Source: Thalassiosira profunda
Taxonomy: Eukaryota; Bacillariophyta; Thalassiosirophyceae; Thalassiosirales; Thalassiosiraceae
Reading direction: 5' to 3'
Assembly (NCBI GenBank): GCA_036939355.1
Contig: JALLAP010000065.1
Span: 1-28,008, forward strand
Length of the DNA stretch: 28,008 nucleotides
The translations under genes were made by a program, and so were the position numbers. Below the pieces are notes generated by a model. That model was not told the origin of the DNA, ran no database searches, and saw only the letters and a list, made by a program, of their open reading frames with translations. This document shows, in pieces, positions 8,782-19,434 of this stretch (within the stretch, counting starts at the first letter, position 1; each line of letters opens with the position of its first letter).

Positions 8782-11700
8782 ATGGCGATGTCCTCGCTGG
8801 GCAACCAGCTCGCCGCCCTCGCCTCCGCCACTTCTTCCAACGCCGGCACGATCCACTCTTCGTCGCGCGCGACCAACGACGCCGTCGGCCGGGGCTTCCA
8901 CCACTCGTCCCAGCACGGCCACGCCCTCGCCACTTCTGGAGATGTGAGCAAGCGCGCCAGTGTGCTGTTTGACAATGCAAGGGAGGCGGCGGAGGTCACT
9001 ACCGCGACGCTGCGGGAGAATGCGCTGGCGGCGCTGCAGCGGCTGGCCGAGGAGAGCGAGGGCGCCGAGGAAATTTGGGGCGATGCCGAATTCGTGGGCG
9101 GGGAGGGACTGCTCTCCCTCCAGAAGCTGAATCACTTTGAAAGAGGCACAACGTCGGCCAAGGACAATGTTCACATTGACAAGAGCATCGAGAAATTGCT
9201 GGGGCTGTTGACCACCGTGACCACCGAGCGTCCTCCGCCCAGCTTGACCGATGCCCAAGAAGGCGACGTGAATGCCAACCCGCCCCTCCTCGCGGCCCTG
9301 CACGTGATCGAGTACCTCTTGCGCAAGTACGAAATCCACGCCCGCCCCTCCACCGCTACTATGCTCCTACGGACGTTTCTGCCGCTGCAGCTCGCCCATC
9401 CCGCGGCGTACCCGGCGCTCTTCCCGCGCATTCTGGCGTTGGTGGATTTGCAGAGCGTGCCGGAGTGGACGTTTCTGCGTCCGTACGCGGCGAGGAACGC
9501 GCCCCCGGTGAATCGGGGCGTGATGGCCAAGCGGGCGGCACGGGACGACGCCCTGGTGGCAATTGTGGCAAATATTGGGAAGAAAGGGATGGAAGTGTGC
9601 GTGTTGGAAGGCAAGTTGATAAAGGAGCGGGAGATGCAGATCGACGGTCAAGATGACGACGATGATCTTTCGAGGTCTCTTGCGGCCCGGAGGGGCATCA
9701 GCGCACTGCTCTCCGTCTCGGCGTCGATTCTCGTGGAGGCGCTGCACCTCCAGTCCGCCAACACCAGCTCCGTCGTGACCGGAGGGGTAAAGGAAAGCAC
9801 CGTCCGCACCCTGTTGCCGCTGGTGCTGGGGGCGTGCCGGTCCGGGAGCAAGGGCGAGGTCCACTGCGCTGAGTGGAAAGAGTGGGGGCGCCTCGTTGCC
9901 GCGACGATTCCGATGCTGTGCCCTTTGAATGCCGAGGCGAAGACAGCGTTGTGCGATGCCGTTGTTGCCGGCCTCCCGAGCGGCGGGGAGAAGGGCAAGC
10001 AGGAGAAAAGGAAGTCGTTCCAGGAGGCCATCGATGGGATGGGACGTGCCTCTCTGTCGGCCGGGGAGGCGGACGATGCCGCCAGCGGCATCATGACGCT
10101 GCTCGCCGTGTTGGGAGCTAGGAATGCCGGGGCGGGGGCCGACGACGACGAGGCGTGGGAGCACTATCTTCCCATGCTCCCGCCCCCCAAACGCAGAGGG
10201 AAGAACAAGGGCGTGGTGGACTACCTGGGCTGCGACCTGCCCGTCTCGTCGTACAAGCGATTGGCTAGGGAGAAGGCCGACGTGCTGTGTGCGGCGTTGG
10301 GTGCCGTCCTGCGCGGCTTGGAAGAGGACGACGATGAGGAAGACGTCGTGGCGAATGCCGTTATGGTCGAGAGGCTGGCGCCCCTGCTGGCGTCTATTGT
10401 TATGCACGCCATGCGCCGGATTGAGAGCGAAGCCGGCAAGCTTTCGAAGGATGCCAAGGGCGGCAAGGCCAAGTTCAAGGCGGATCGGGACGTGATGTTG
10501 GTGTTGGGCTTGATTCAAGAGCCCACCCTCTCGTCGTTGTGGCGCTCCAAGTCTTCGGCACTGGTGGCTGCGTTGACCGTGCAGACGATCACTTCCTGCG
10601 ATGGGCTGTCCACCAATACTGGCCAGGGTTCAGAGGCGATGATTTTGGAGCGATATTCCTCCATTCTGAAGGCACTGGCCGCCGTCGACGCGCCCGTTCA
10701 CGATCAAGGGGTGGCCTACGCGATCAACACCATCGCAAGGAGCTCTGGCGACGATGCGAAGAAGATGTCTCGCCTCGCCGAGCTTTTGGGTCGAGAAGTT
10801 GCTCCTCCTTCGTCCAACAAGAGTGCCAAATCGAAGAAGGAAGGAGCGGACGATGCCGCCATCGCCGGCCTACTGCCGGCCCGCGTGGCCTTGGAACATG
10901 CCGACGCGTCCGTCCGTCTCGATGCTGTTGCGCGGCTCAAGGCGAGCGTGGAGGATGGTGACCAGCTCGACGACGATTTGGGACAAGCGCTGCTTCGAAG
11001 GCTCGTCGCAGACGACGATGCAGCAGTGGCGTCTGCCGCAGGAGAAATTGTGGCAAGCCAACTGAAACTCGCCGCCGTCGGAGATGGAATGGACGTGGAG
11101 GTGTCGGGATTTACCGCGCTGACGGACGATTTGGACGGCCTTGCCAAGGAGGCGCTGGCAGCCTTGCATCGTTGGACGTTCGTTAGGAAGGACGACGCGT
11201 GGTCGCCAGTGCCGCCCGGGAAGAAAAAGAAGGGAAAGAAGAAGTCCAAGGGTGTGGCGGACGAATCCCCTCTCTTGTGCTGCATCCAGCTCTGTGGGAC
11301 GGCAGCCAAGCTGATTTTGGAGGAAGGGTCCATCGATTCCAAAGATGACAATCCAAGCTCGCTCTCGGGGCTGTTTTCCTCTCTGTTCCTTTCGTTGGGC
11401 GCCCATGTTAGCACTGGCAGCTATGCAACTGAAGGCGACATTGCGCACCTTGCTGACGAGGTGTCTAAAGGAGCGTCGGCAGAACTGTCACAACTGCTCG
11501 ATGCCAAGAGCTCCAACGTGGACCAACTGCTTGTCGACAACTCGATTAGTCACAAAGTCCTGGAGCATTTCTTCGCACAGGGCGCAAATGGGATGTCGTC
11601 GGTCCCAAAGGCGCTGCAATCGCGATTCCTCTGGCTCGCGTTGCATTCATATTCCAAGGTGCTCGAATCTGACACCAAGGTGGCATCTTCCGATGCGCTC

Positions 11701-14700
11701 GAAGTCGTCTTGACTTTGGCGGTCTGCCAAATGCAATCCTACACAAAAGAGTCAAAGAAAAGTGACACCTTTCAGTGGGAGGTCCAATTCCTTGCTGACC
11801 TGTGCAATGGATATCTGTCATCGCTGGCAGCTGATGACATGGATGGTTTTGGAAGGGCCGCCATGACTCTCGCATCCACCTCCAATGTGGCTTTTGACGA
11901 AATTGTCAAGCCACTCGTCACGACACTGTCGAGCTCGAAGGGCCAGAGTGGTGGGCTGGTTTCTCTCGTGCATGCCTGCCTGCAGCCTCAAACGAGCAAC
12001 AAGGGATATCTTCGCATACTCTCCATTGCTCAGGAATCATTCAAGGGCAAGAGCATTACCTCCAAAGTGGCAAGGGACTGCCTCATTCCTTCCCTGGCAT
12101 TGTTGTCGCATCCAGATCGCGAAGTGCGCGAGCTGGTGATTGGCATTCTTGAGCAATTCCAGTCTGTCAAGAAGGACGACATGCTGGCTGACATTTGTAG
12201 CAAGGCTACGGACAAGTCTTCACCATTGCGATCATCCCTAGTGATGGACGGCGCGAACGCTCTCCCAAACCTGTTGGGCCAGATCGTCAAGTATTCGAGT
12301 TCCTCTACAGCTACGCAGAAGCTGTTGATCGAAAGCTGCAGTTCCTGCGCATCGGAAGAGAATGGGACGCTTTCCAATACAGGGTGCGAAGCTTCGGCGG
12401 TCGTTTTGTCTGCCATGGAAAAGGCCGGAGAGACTGCCTTCCCTCTATCCAAACGCTGGGATGTCGCTGGCAAGTCTCTGTTCCAATCCTTCCTGAAGTA
12501 CGTCGCGCATGATGAAAAGCCTCCGCCATCCCTTTGTCGGCTGAGAGATTGCGTCATATCGATGTTGAAAGGCGTTCTGGTAAACGAGGCGCAGGCTGGT
12601 GACGATGGTGTGAGCATTCAGATATCGGTCGGGCCATCCCGATCTGGTCGAAGGACCAGGTCTTACTCTATCGGCGCCTCTGATAGCTTCTCGACGTTGA
12701 CCCCTTATCCAGCAGACATGCTACAAGCAATTCTTGATGCCCTGCCATCGAGTTCACCTCTTCTTCTTTCGAAGCATGTGGTGCAGAACGTTGTGGGGCG
12801 CCAATCCTGGGCAACCGGGGTCTTTCCAAAGCTGAACAGCAAGTCAAAGAACGCTGTTGTCTCTGCTCTGCTCGCGCTCAGAACCGAGGCAAATGACGAG
12901 CTCGCGGGGTCAGCTCTCTTTGGTCTCCCCTTGAAGGCATCTGATTTCATTCACCTCCTCAAGGATGTCGATGCCTCGCGGTCTGACCTGGATCAGGCGG
13001 CTGTTGTAACCATCACTGACGGCGCGCAAGGGAAAATGGACGTGCTGGGAGGGACCGCAGACGTTTCGAAGTTGTCACTGATGCTCTTTGACCAACTTCA
13101 ATTGTTGTCTTTGAGGAACAACACCAGTGGCGACTCTGGCGGAAGGGATTACACAAGGGTGTCCTTACTGCAGGCCCTCGTCGCTATTCATTCGCACTAC
13201 AAGAGCCAGCTCTCAGTTTCTGACAGGGGCAGTAAGCAGAGCCAATCGAGAAGAAAGAGGAGTCGTTCCCACTCTGATGTTGGGACTTCAAAACCAATGG
13301 CGGCACAAGCGAAACTTCTCGTTGGGCTTGTTGGAGGGAACGCCTCTGAGATCTACCCACTGAGCTCTGGCCGTGGCAGGATGCTGTCTCTGGCTCTTCT
13401 TACATCTTTATGTGAGGAGGATCCCTCGTCAGTGGCATCCTCGCTCCTTCCCGCCTTGATGAGCTTGGCCGGGGCGTCAGATGGCGTTACGGCTCAAGAA
13501 AAGGTTGATCTGAGTGCGCTGGGTGATGCGCTTGCTGCGATTGTGCCCGCGTATTGTGAAATTGCAGCATCCGCTAATTTGACATTGTTTGGTCTGCTTG
13601 AGAGCTTTGTTGGGAAAATCATCGCTCCTGGCGGCAACAACGAAGAGTTGAGGTTGTCTCTGCTCGACCATCTAGTGGATGCGCTGAAGCTGCTTCCCAC
13701 GAAGGAAAACTCGAGCGATGCCATCGCTTCTTTGGCCGCTTGTGCCATGGCACTGCAGGCGTTCAACCCCCAAGAGACCGCGTCGCTCAACACTGAAGCT
13801 GATGAGTCCAGGACGAGGCTCGATCTCCGTGTACTGGCCAGCACAACAAGTGGGGTCAAGATTGCAGTTTCGCTTGCTCTACTGCAATATGCCGAAAGGA
13901 TCATGGCCTACGTTTGCGGGCTAACGACACTCCCTGAGGCCGAGGCTTCGAGTGGCCATGTGAAAGTGGGTACGTCGCAGGTGGCAGCGCTTGCCTTGCG
14001 TGGACCAAACGCAGACAAAGGTATTCCCACCGCTGCCTTCTTCGACTTATCCGAAACGCAGCAAAGGTCGATTCTTTTCTTGGCAATCAATCTCCTTCGA
14101 AGTGTGCGCGATGCTCTCTCGACTCCTGCGGCCAGACGCGTCGTTCGGAAGAGCAAAGGGGACGACGCCGATTTGTGCCTTCGGCTGTGGAATGAGCTGA
14201 TGCAGACGCACTCCAGCACTCTGCGTTCCCACGCAAAGCTCGTGGAAGAGGGTAGCATGAGCTCGATGGAGAAGAGATTCTGGTCGGCGGCTCCGACGGC
14301 CACTAGCGAATGCCTGGACAATCTTCAAAACCTCCTTCCAGTCCCTCACTTCTTGGCTTCCGTGTCTGCTGCCCTTGGAGACGAGGATGCAGACACATAC
14401 ATCCGGAAGAAGTCGATGAGGCTTCTAGCTGATCGCGTTGCAGACGTCAACCCAGACACTCCTGAAGCGTCACTTTTCATCGAATTAGTGCCTGATCTCG
14501 TGGCGCAGATCACCGCAGATCCGCCGGAAGCCATCGATGATGGCGACTCTCTGGCCCTCTTGCGCAGGAGCATCGTCATGAAACAGGGCGCCCTCATTGC
14601 CATCGAAAGCTTTGCCAGATCTCTGGTTTCTGAAGATGGAAAGTTGGGAGCGAATGCTGCGGCAGTGTTCTTGCCTGCTCTTGCGAGTGTCGCCAAACTG

Positions 14701-16309
14701 CTAGATGCTGCTGCGTCGAATTGGAGCGGCGACAAAGCACCAACTGGCGCAATGGACGCTGAATGTCAATTGCTCAGTTCAAGTTCGCTCTGCCTGTCCA
14801 CCTTGGTAGCAACATTGCAAGCACGCTGCTTGCCGCAGCTTCCAACAATTGTCAAGCCCCTGGTTGCGTCGCTCAAATCGGTCAACGCGATGATGCTGGG
14901 AGCCAGTGACTACGCGTCCTCAACTGGGGCATTGCTGCAGCTGTCGATTCTCAAGGCGCTTCAGGCGATTGCAGAGACATTGCCGCAGTTCCTCCTTCCC
15001 TACCTCCCTTTGATCTTCTCCGACAGTGCTTTGCCGTCCAAAACGTTACAGCAAGGTTCTGCCAGAGCTACTGCCGCTGATTTGGAAACATCCTTGGCAA
15101 CAAAGGTGCAGATTCGCCAGCTTGTCCCATCCCTCACTCAAACGCTATCGAAGAGCCTGCAGTCGGGCAAAGACAATGTGAATTGGGAAGAGGCGTGCTC
15201 GATCATCAACGTGATGAACATCGCTGTTGAGTCTTCCCAGCGATCGGAATTGTCGCCCGTCATTGGAAAGATTTTCAACGGACTCGTGCTGGCCTACGGG
15301 TTCGAAGGAGACGACGCCAGCCGACCCCAATTGCTGAAGAACGCCAACAAATGCCTGCTATCGCTTGTCATGAAACTATCGGAATCGCAGCTGCGCCCGC
15401 TGTACGCCCGGCTTCGCGAGTGGGGGGGCGGCGTCGAAGATGAAAGTGAGGAGACCGTATCACCAGTTCGCCGGTATGCCTTCTGGAGCTTATCGGCAGA
15501 GCTGAGCAAATCGCTGCGGAGTATATTCTTGCCATGCCTGACCAGTGTTCTTCCCGATGTCATCGACGAACTTGTGAGTATGGTTCCTTTGGTCTGCCGA
15601 TGGCTTTTGTTGTCGCGATTGTTCTGACATTACATCGCTCCGTCTTCTCCAGGAAATTGCCGTTTCGGTTCTCTGCAAGCGGTCCAAGGAAGGAAAGGGG
15701 TCGAAGCGTCGCCGCATTGAGGAAGATGCTGGCTCTGTGGAGGATATTGAGAAGGTAAAGCCGTTGCAACCGCTTCTCGCGTGTTTGGAATCGGCCCTCA
15801 AGGCTGACGCTCACGAAGGCGGCGACTGGACGAGAGGCGACGACAATCAGCGATACAACATGATTCTCAATCATCTTGGGAAGCTGCTAATGGCGCAAGT
15901 CCCAGTCGAGATGCCTCTGATGTCCCATCTCTCTTCGAAGGAGCGAGCATCCACCAGCGCGTATCAGCAGCTTGTCCAAGGAGTGGGCACATTGGAGCAA
16001 GGGAACGTTGTTGGCTGCTTGACTGCTCTAGCGGCTGCTGCGGGCAATGAGCAGCTGTGGAAGCCCCTCAACTTTGCCGTACTGGAGGCTTGCGGGCACA
16101 AGCGGTCCGAAGTGCGCAAGGCAGGGATCAGCTGCCTCCTTTCCATTATCGAAACGATCGGGGAAGAGTACATGGTTTTGCTTCCCGAGTGCCTGCCGGT
16201 CCTATCTGAACTTCTGGAGGACGAAGACGAAATCGCCGGCATGGCAAAAGAGTGTGTGCGGCAGGGCGAAGAGTTGCTCGGAGAAAGTCTAGAGGACAGT
16301 CTCCGATAA
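8782..16309 (+). CDS. HEATR1: HEATR1 / UTP10, U3 snoRNP-associated HEAT-repeat protein
   Basis: This is a giant HEAT-repeat scaffold of the t-UTP subcomplex of the small-subunit processome, needed for pre-18S rRNA synthesis and processing in the nucleolus. The N-terminus MAMSSLGNQLAALAS matches the family start, and LLAALHVIEYLLRKYEIHA (about residues 171-190) is the typical first Utp10 block. Alpha-solenoid sequence fills the middle, including a Lys-rich insert near residues 812-823. The C-terminal BP28CT region includes the second exon, which ends LLPECLPVLSELLEDEDEI ... LEDSLR. A 79-nt intron (15574-15652) splits the gene (join 8782..15573, 15653..16309), giving 2482 residues against 2144 in human and 1769 in yeast. 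A basic patch (KGSKRRR) lies just after the junction. It converges on the kinase-like gene with 57 bp between stops. NAT10/Kre33, the other ribosome-biogenesis gene here, is 4.4 kb to the left. Confidence 0.94.
15574..15652 (+). other. Intron in HEATR1/UTP10 (79 nt, GT-AG)
   Basis: The donor is GTGAGT at 15574 and the acceptor CTTCTCCAG ends at 15652. It is a phase-0 intron. Retention runs into a stop at 15625-15627 after 17 extra codons, removing the conserved C-terminal part, so splicing is required. The joined sequence VIDELEIAVSVLCK reads as a continuous helix. Confidence 0.85.
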
Positions 16310-16316
16310 TAAGTGT

Positions 16317-16322
16317 AATAAA
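16317..16322 (+). terminator. Candidate poly(A) signal AATAAA of HEATR1/UTP10
   Basis: A perfect AATAAA lies 8 nt after the TAA stop. The gap to the opposing gene is only 57 bp, so the cleavage site would fall close to or inside the 3' end of the kinase-like gene. A six-base match alone is weak evidence. Confidence 0.25.
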
Positions 16323-16366
16323 CTTCTTCAGTAAGAGATTAGGAGATGCAAGCCCCTTGCCTTGGC

Positions 16367-18339
16367 TCATATTATCTTCATTGCAAAGAATGGATGCGAG
16401 AGCAGCGAGTCAGCCGAAACCGGTTCCGTCTGTTCCTCGTCGTTGTACCACGTGCTCAGTCTCTCCCGAGCCAGCAGCAGACTTCCAAGCAAGTCCCATC
16501 CCGCCCCTTCCTCTCGGTCCAGCAGCTCTACCACGTTGTCCCACACATCCTCGCTCTCGCAGTAGTCACGAAAAGCCACCATGTCCTTATTAAATATCTC
16601 CCCAAATAATCGCTGCCACGTATCGTCGTCCGTGGATGGCATGGGAGCCGTTGGGGTCGCCGGCTCCGCGAGGGTGGTGAACAGCATAGCAAGGAAGCTG
16701 AGGGCATCACGTAACATGAGGAAGCGATCAAACATCGACATGCTGCAACCACCACAGACACAACCACTCACACAAAGCCCAATGCATGCAGATCCTCCGC
16801 CTTGGCGAAAGCCTCCGCTGCCACGTTGATTCTGTCGTCCATAGCCACTTGGTTCTCGTAGGAATCGACCGACGGCAGGTTGAAACTTCTTTGACGCACG
16901 CCCAATTCCTTGTCCCGCGCCGCCTCCCCGGTCGTGGAGGCGAAGCCCCAATCAGTCAATATCACGCGCAATCTGGCCGTGACCACGGCGTACGGACTTG
17001 TCGCCTCCTGTTTGTCCTGCCCTACAGAGCTGAGGATGAAGGAATTTCTCCCAATGCTTCGATGGACGATGCCCGCCTCGTGCGCGGTGGCCACGGCGCC
17101 CAGCATTCCATTCAGCACCCCCTGGACGACATAGCGCGCCCGTTCCTTGAACGGCGGCAGCGGTGGCGCCTCCACGATCCCGCCAAAAGGGCCTCGCTTG
17201 GGCGGCAGCTTTGAGCGCTGCATCAACATCGGAATTGAATATGATGCCGCGGTGGATATCCCGTGATAGTCGAACACCAGCCATATACTTCCAGGCTGCG
17301 GCGGCTTGACCCCCAGGCTCTTGTACCACTCGTTTGGGTCAGTAGACTCGTCGTCGTAGTAATCTGATAAATTCATCTCGCCCAACAGGGCCGCAAACGG
17401 CGCCTTTTGTTTCGCTAGCATCTCCATTAATGTCATCAAATTCTCGTCGTCTTTCGGCGTCGGCGTGTCCGTCAGCCCGTCCACGTATCGCCTCTGCGCC
17501 GCATACAACCACTCTCCCTCCTCCATCCTCCCCAGCAGGTCGTTTTTGTTGCTCCCCTCGAGGTATTTCCCCAGCCACGCGGATTGCAACCTCCCCAATC
17601 CCTTCCGTTCGGCCCGGGCCAGCGCGACGGCGTCCTCCCCGGCATACTCTTTGATCCACACGCGCGAATCCAATCCCCTAGATCTTAGCTTGCCGGCCAA
17701 GGCGCCCCCTACTTCCCCCCGAAACAATCTGACCACGGAGCCGCTGCTGCTCCTCGTGCGGGCGGGTTGACTTGGGTCCATCGGGAGGGGACTCACGGGC
17801 GTTCGTTCCCCCGAGTACTGATCAGTCGCGTAGTACTGCCAATCGGTCACCTGGTCGAATCCCAGCGAGCCGGCGTAGTTGGACAGCATTATATCGGGCC
17901 CGAAGGAGAATTCCCGGAGTGTCGCCCCCGTGAGGTCCTCGTTTGTGTCTGCTTTGGGCAGCGGAATGGAGACGAGCTCTCTGTTTTGGGTGTTGTCTTC
18001 GTCGTCGTCAAAATCTGGCAATTCCGGCTCCTCTTTGGTTGTTTCTTCGAGAACAGAGGCGTCGGCAAAGAAGGAGGCGCCCTCCCCGATGGCCTCCCCC
18101 GCGAAGTCGTCGTAGAAGATCTCCTCGTCCGATTCTCTGCCGCGCAGGGGTTGCAATTGCAACACTCTGCTAACTCTGGCGCCAGCCGCGCTGCCGCGGC
18201 CGCCTATCTGGCAGCTGTTCCCCAAATTATTATTGCAGATGGGCCTCGCGCCCGCGCTGCCAAAGGGGGCGGGGGCGAACGCCGCGGCGGAGCCCGCGAG
18301 GGACGCGGCGACCGCAATTGCAACTGCGCGAGGACACAT
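16367..18339 (-). CDS. Plastid-targeted protein kinase-fold protein lacking the catalytic Asp
   Basis: After splicing (join of complement 16772..18339 and 16367..16697) this encodes 632 residues. The N-terminus has a signal peptide ending SAAAFAPAPFG; a Phe just after the cleavage site, followed by a basic/hydroxylated stretch, is the bipartite plastid-targeting pattern of diatoms and other complex-plastid algae. An acidic linker follows. A kinase-like domain then shows VWIKEY near 227-232 (beta-3 Lys), the catalytic-loop equivalent IVHRSIGRNSF near 424-434, LTDWG near 461-465 in place of DFG, and EDLHALGFVFLAML as helix F. The catalytic loop has Ser where HRD has Asp and lacks the usual Lys and Asn, so it may be a pseudokinase or a divergent plastid family related to plant chloroplast kinase-like proteins; I cannot name the orthologue. 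The C-terminus is hydrophilic (LLSHPFFAMKII). It is divergent from the gene at 19435. Confidence 0.8.
16698..16771 (-). other. Intron in kinase-like gene (74 nt, GT-AG)
   Basis: On the minus strand the donor GTGAGT starts at 16771 and the acceptor GCCCTCAG ends at 16698. Splicing gives EDLHALGFVFLAMLFTTL, a good kinase helix F. A closer acceptor (GGTTGCAG, ending at 16743) also keeps frame but would leave an intron of only 29 nt, so the 74-nt form is preferred; it matches the other introns here in size. Confidence 0.75.
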
Positions 18340-19434
18340 GATGTGAATGAGGGTCTCTCGCTAGCACGGCGCTAATCTGCGGCGCCCGCCGACCAGCTCA
18401 GCGGCGCCGGGGGCACGCGCGGCGCGAATCTGTGGCAGCCGACGAGGCAGGAGGCGCTTTGATGCTGGGGCCGCGTTCGTCGCTTGTCTCTTGTCCTCTC
18501 TAGTCTCCACGCTGCCGGTAGATAGCGGTACGATAGCTGTCCGCACAAAATAACGCAAGGGAGAGACAGACAGACTGGCTTGACTCGATTCGCCACGATG
18601 GCCGTTCCTCGCAAGCCCCGCCGACGGGGACTGGGAAAGTACCTACGTAGCAATCATACCAGTTCCTACGTACAATGAGCCCCATTTTGGCCGGGTCGAA
18701 TTCCGTTCTCGCGGTGAAAAAGCCGCACACACAAGCCCCGAGAACTAGCGCTGGGAACAAATGTGTTTTGGGAAATAAATGTGTTTTGAACCGGAAATCA
18801 AGCGTTCTCGGCCAGTTGCGGTCCGATTTCGACGCCACCAAGCGCGCGGGAGTTGGCCCTGGCATGGGAGAGAAGGTTGCTGTGGGTGGTTGGCTCCGAA
18901 TCGGGGCGTTGAGCGAGCATTGAGGGCGAGACGGCTTCGAGCCGCATACCACGGGCGGTTTGAATTTCGAAACCCATTGTTAGGCGAAGCAAGCGTTCCG
19001 AAGAGTGGCTCAAAACACATTTATTACCAGCAGTGGAGAACGGGGACGCACCTTTTTGGATCTTTGGGTGAAGAGGGCGGATCTTTTTGGATCTTTTGCA
19101 AAGATCTTTTCCGCCGCCCGCGCTCTCTCTTCATGTGCACACAACCCCATTCAATGGGCGGCCGATGCCTCCAAATCCTTGCAAGCGGCGCCCACGATGG
19201 ACCTCTCTCCAGCGGCAGGGCGAGGCGCCCGTTGGGTGCCTCGCCCCGCCGCGGTAGCTCCCCAAAAAGTCGCCCAAAAGTTGATGTGCTGATGACGAAC
19301 CCGCATCAACCTCGTTCGCCCCCGCCAAAGGGATCGCAACCGCGGCGAGGGTGGCATCGGGCGGCGCGTCGTGCTCATAAAAAGCAGCCAGCGCCTCCGC
19401 GAGTTGCTCCCATCACCAACGACCCGCCGCCAAC
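18340..19434. promoter_or_regulatory. Divergent intergenic region between kinase-like gene and the 19435 gene
   Basis: No gene is supported. The stretch contains one arm of a 47-bp inverted repeat (18600-18646), a 16-bp inverted repeat pair (18774-18789 with 19010-19025), a duplicated TTTTTGGATCTTT word (19053 and 19084), and a 9-bp-stem hairpin GGGCGAGGC/GCCTCGCCC near 19216-19245. A TATA-like CATAAAAAGC lies at 19376-19385, about 50 bp upstream of the ATG at 19435, and could be the core promoter of that gene. The mixture of small repeats suggests mobile-element debris. Confidence 0.5.
18600..18646 (+). repeat. Left arm of 47-bp inverted repeat
   Basis: The arm begins GGCCGTTCCTCGCAAGCCCC and is the reverse complement of 22711-22757 at 44 of 47 positions. 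A further shared word, TTCCTACGT, follows inside both arms at different spacing. The arm includes an internal CCCCG-CCGA-CGGGG hairpin. Confidence 0.85.

Noticed and set aside
16743..16771. 29-nt ultra-short intron in the kinase-like gene
   Set aside because: It has GT-AG ends and keeps frame, but a 74-nt intron with the next AG also keeps frame, gives a better kinase helix F and matches the size of the other introns.
19280..19320. CTGATGA box resembling a C/D snoRNA box with short flanking complementarity
   Set aside because: No convincing D box at the right distance and no guide sequence could be shown; a single box is too weak.
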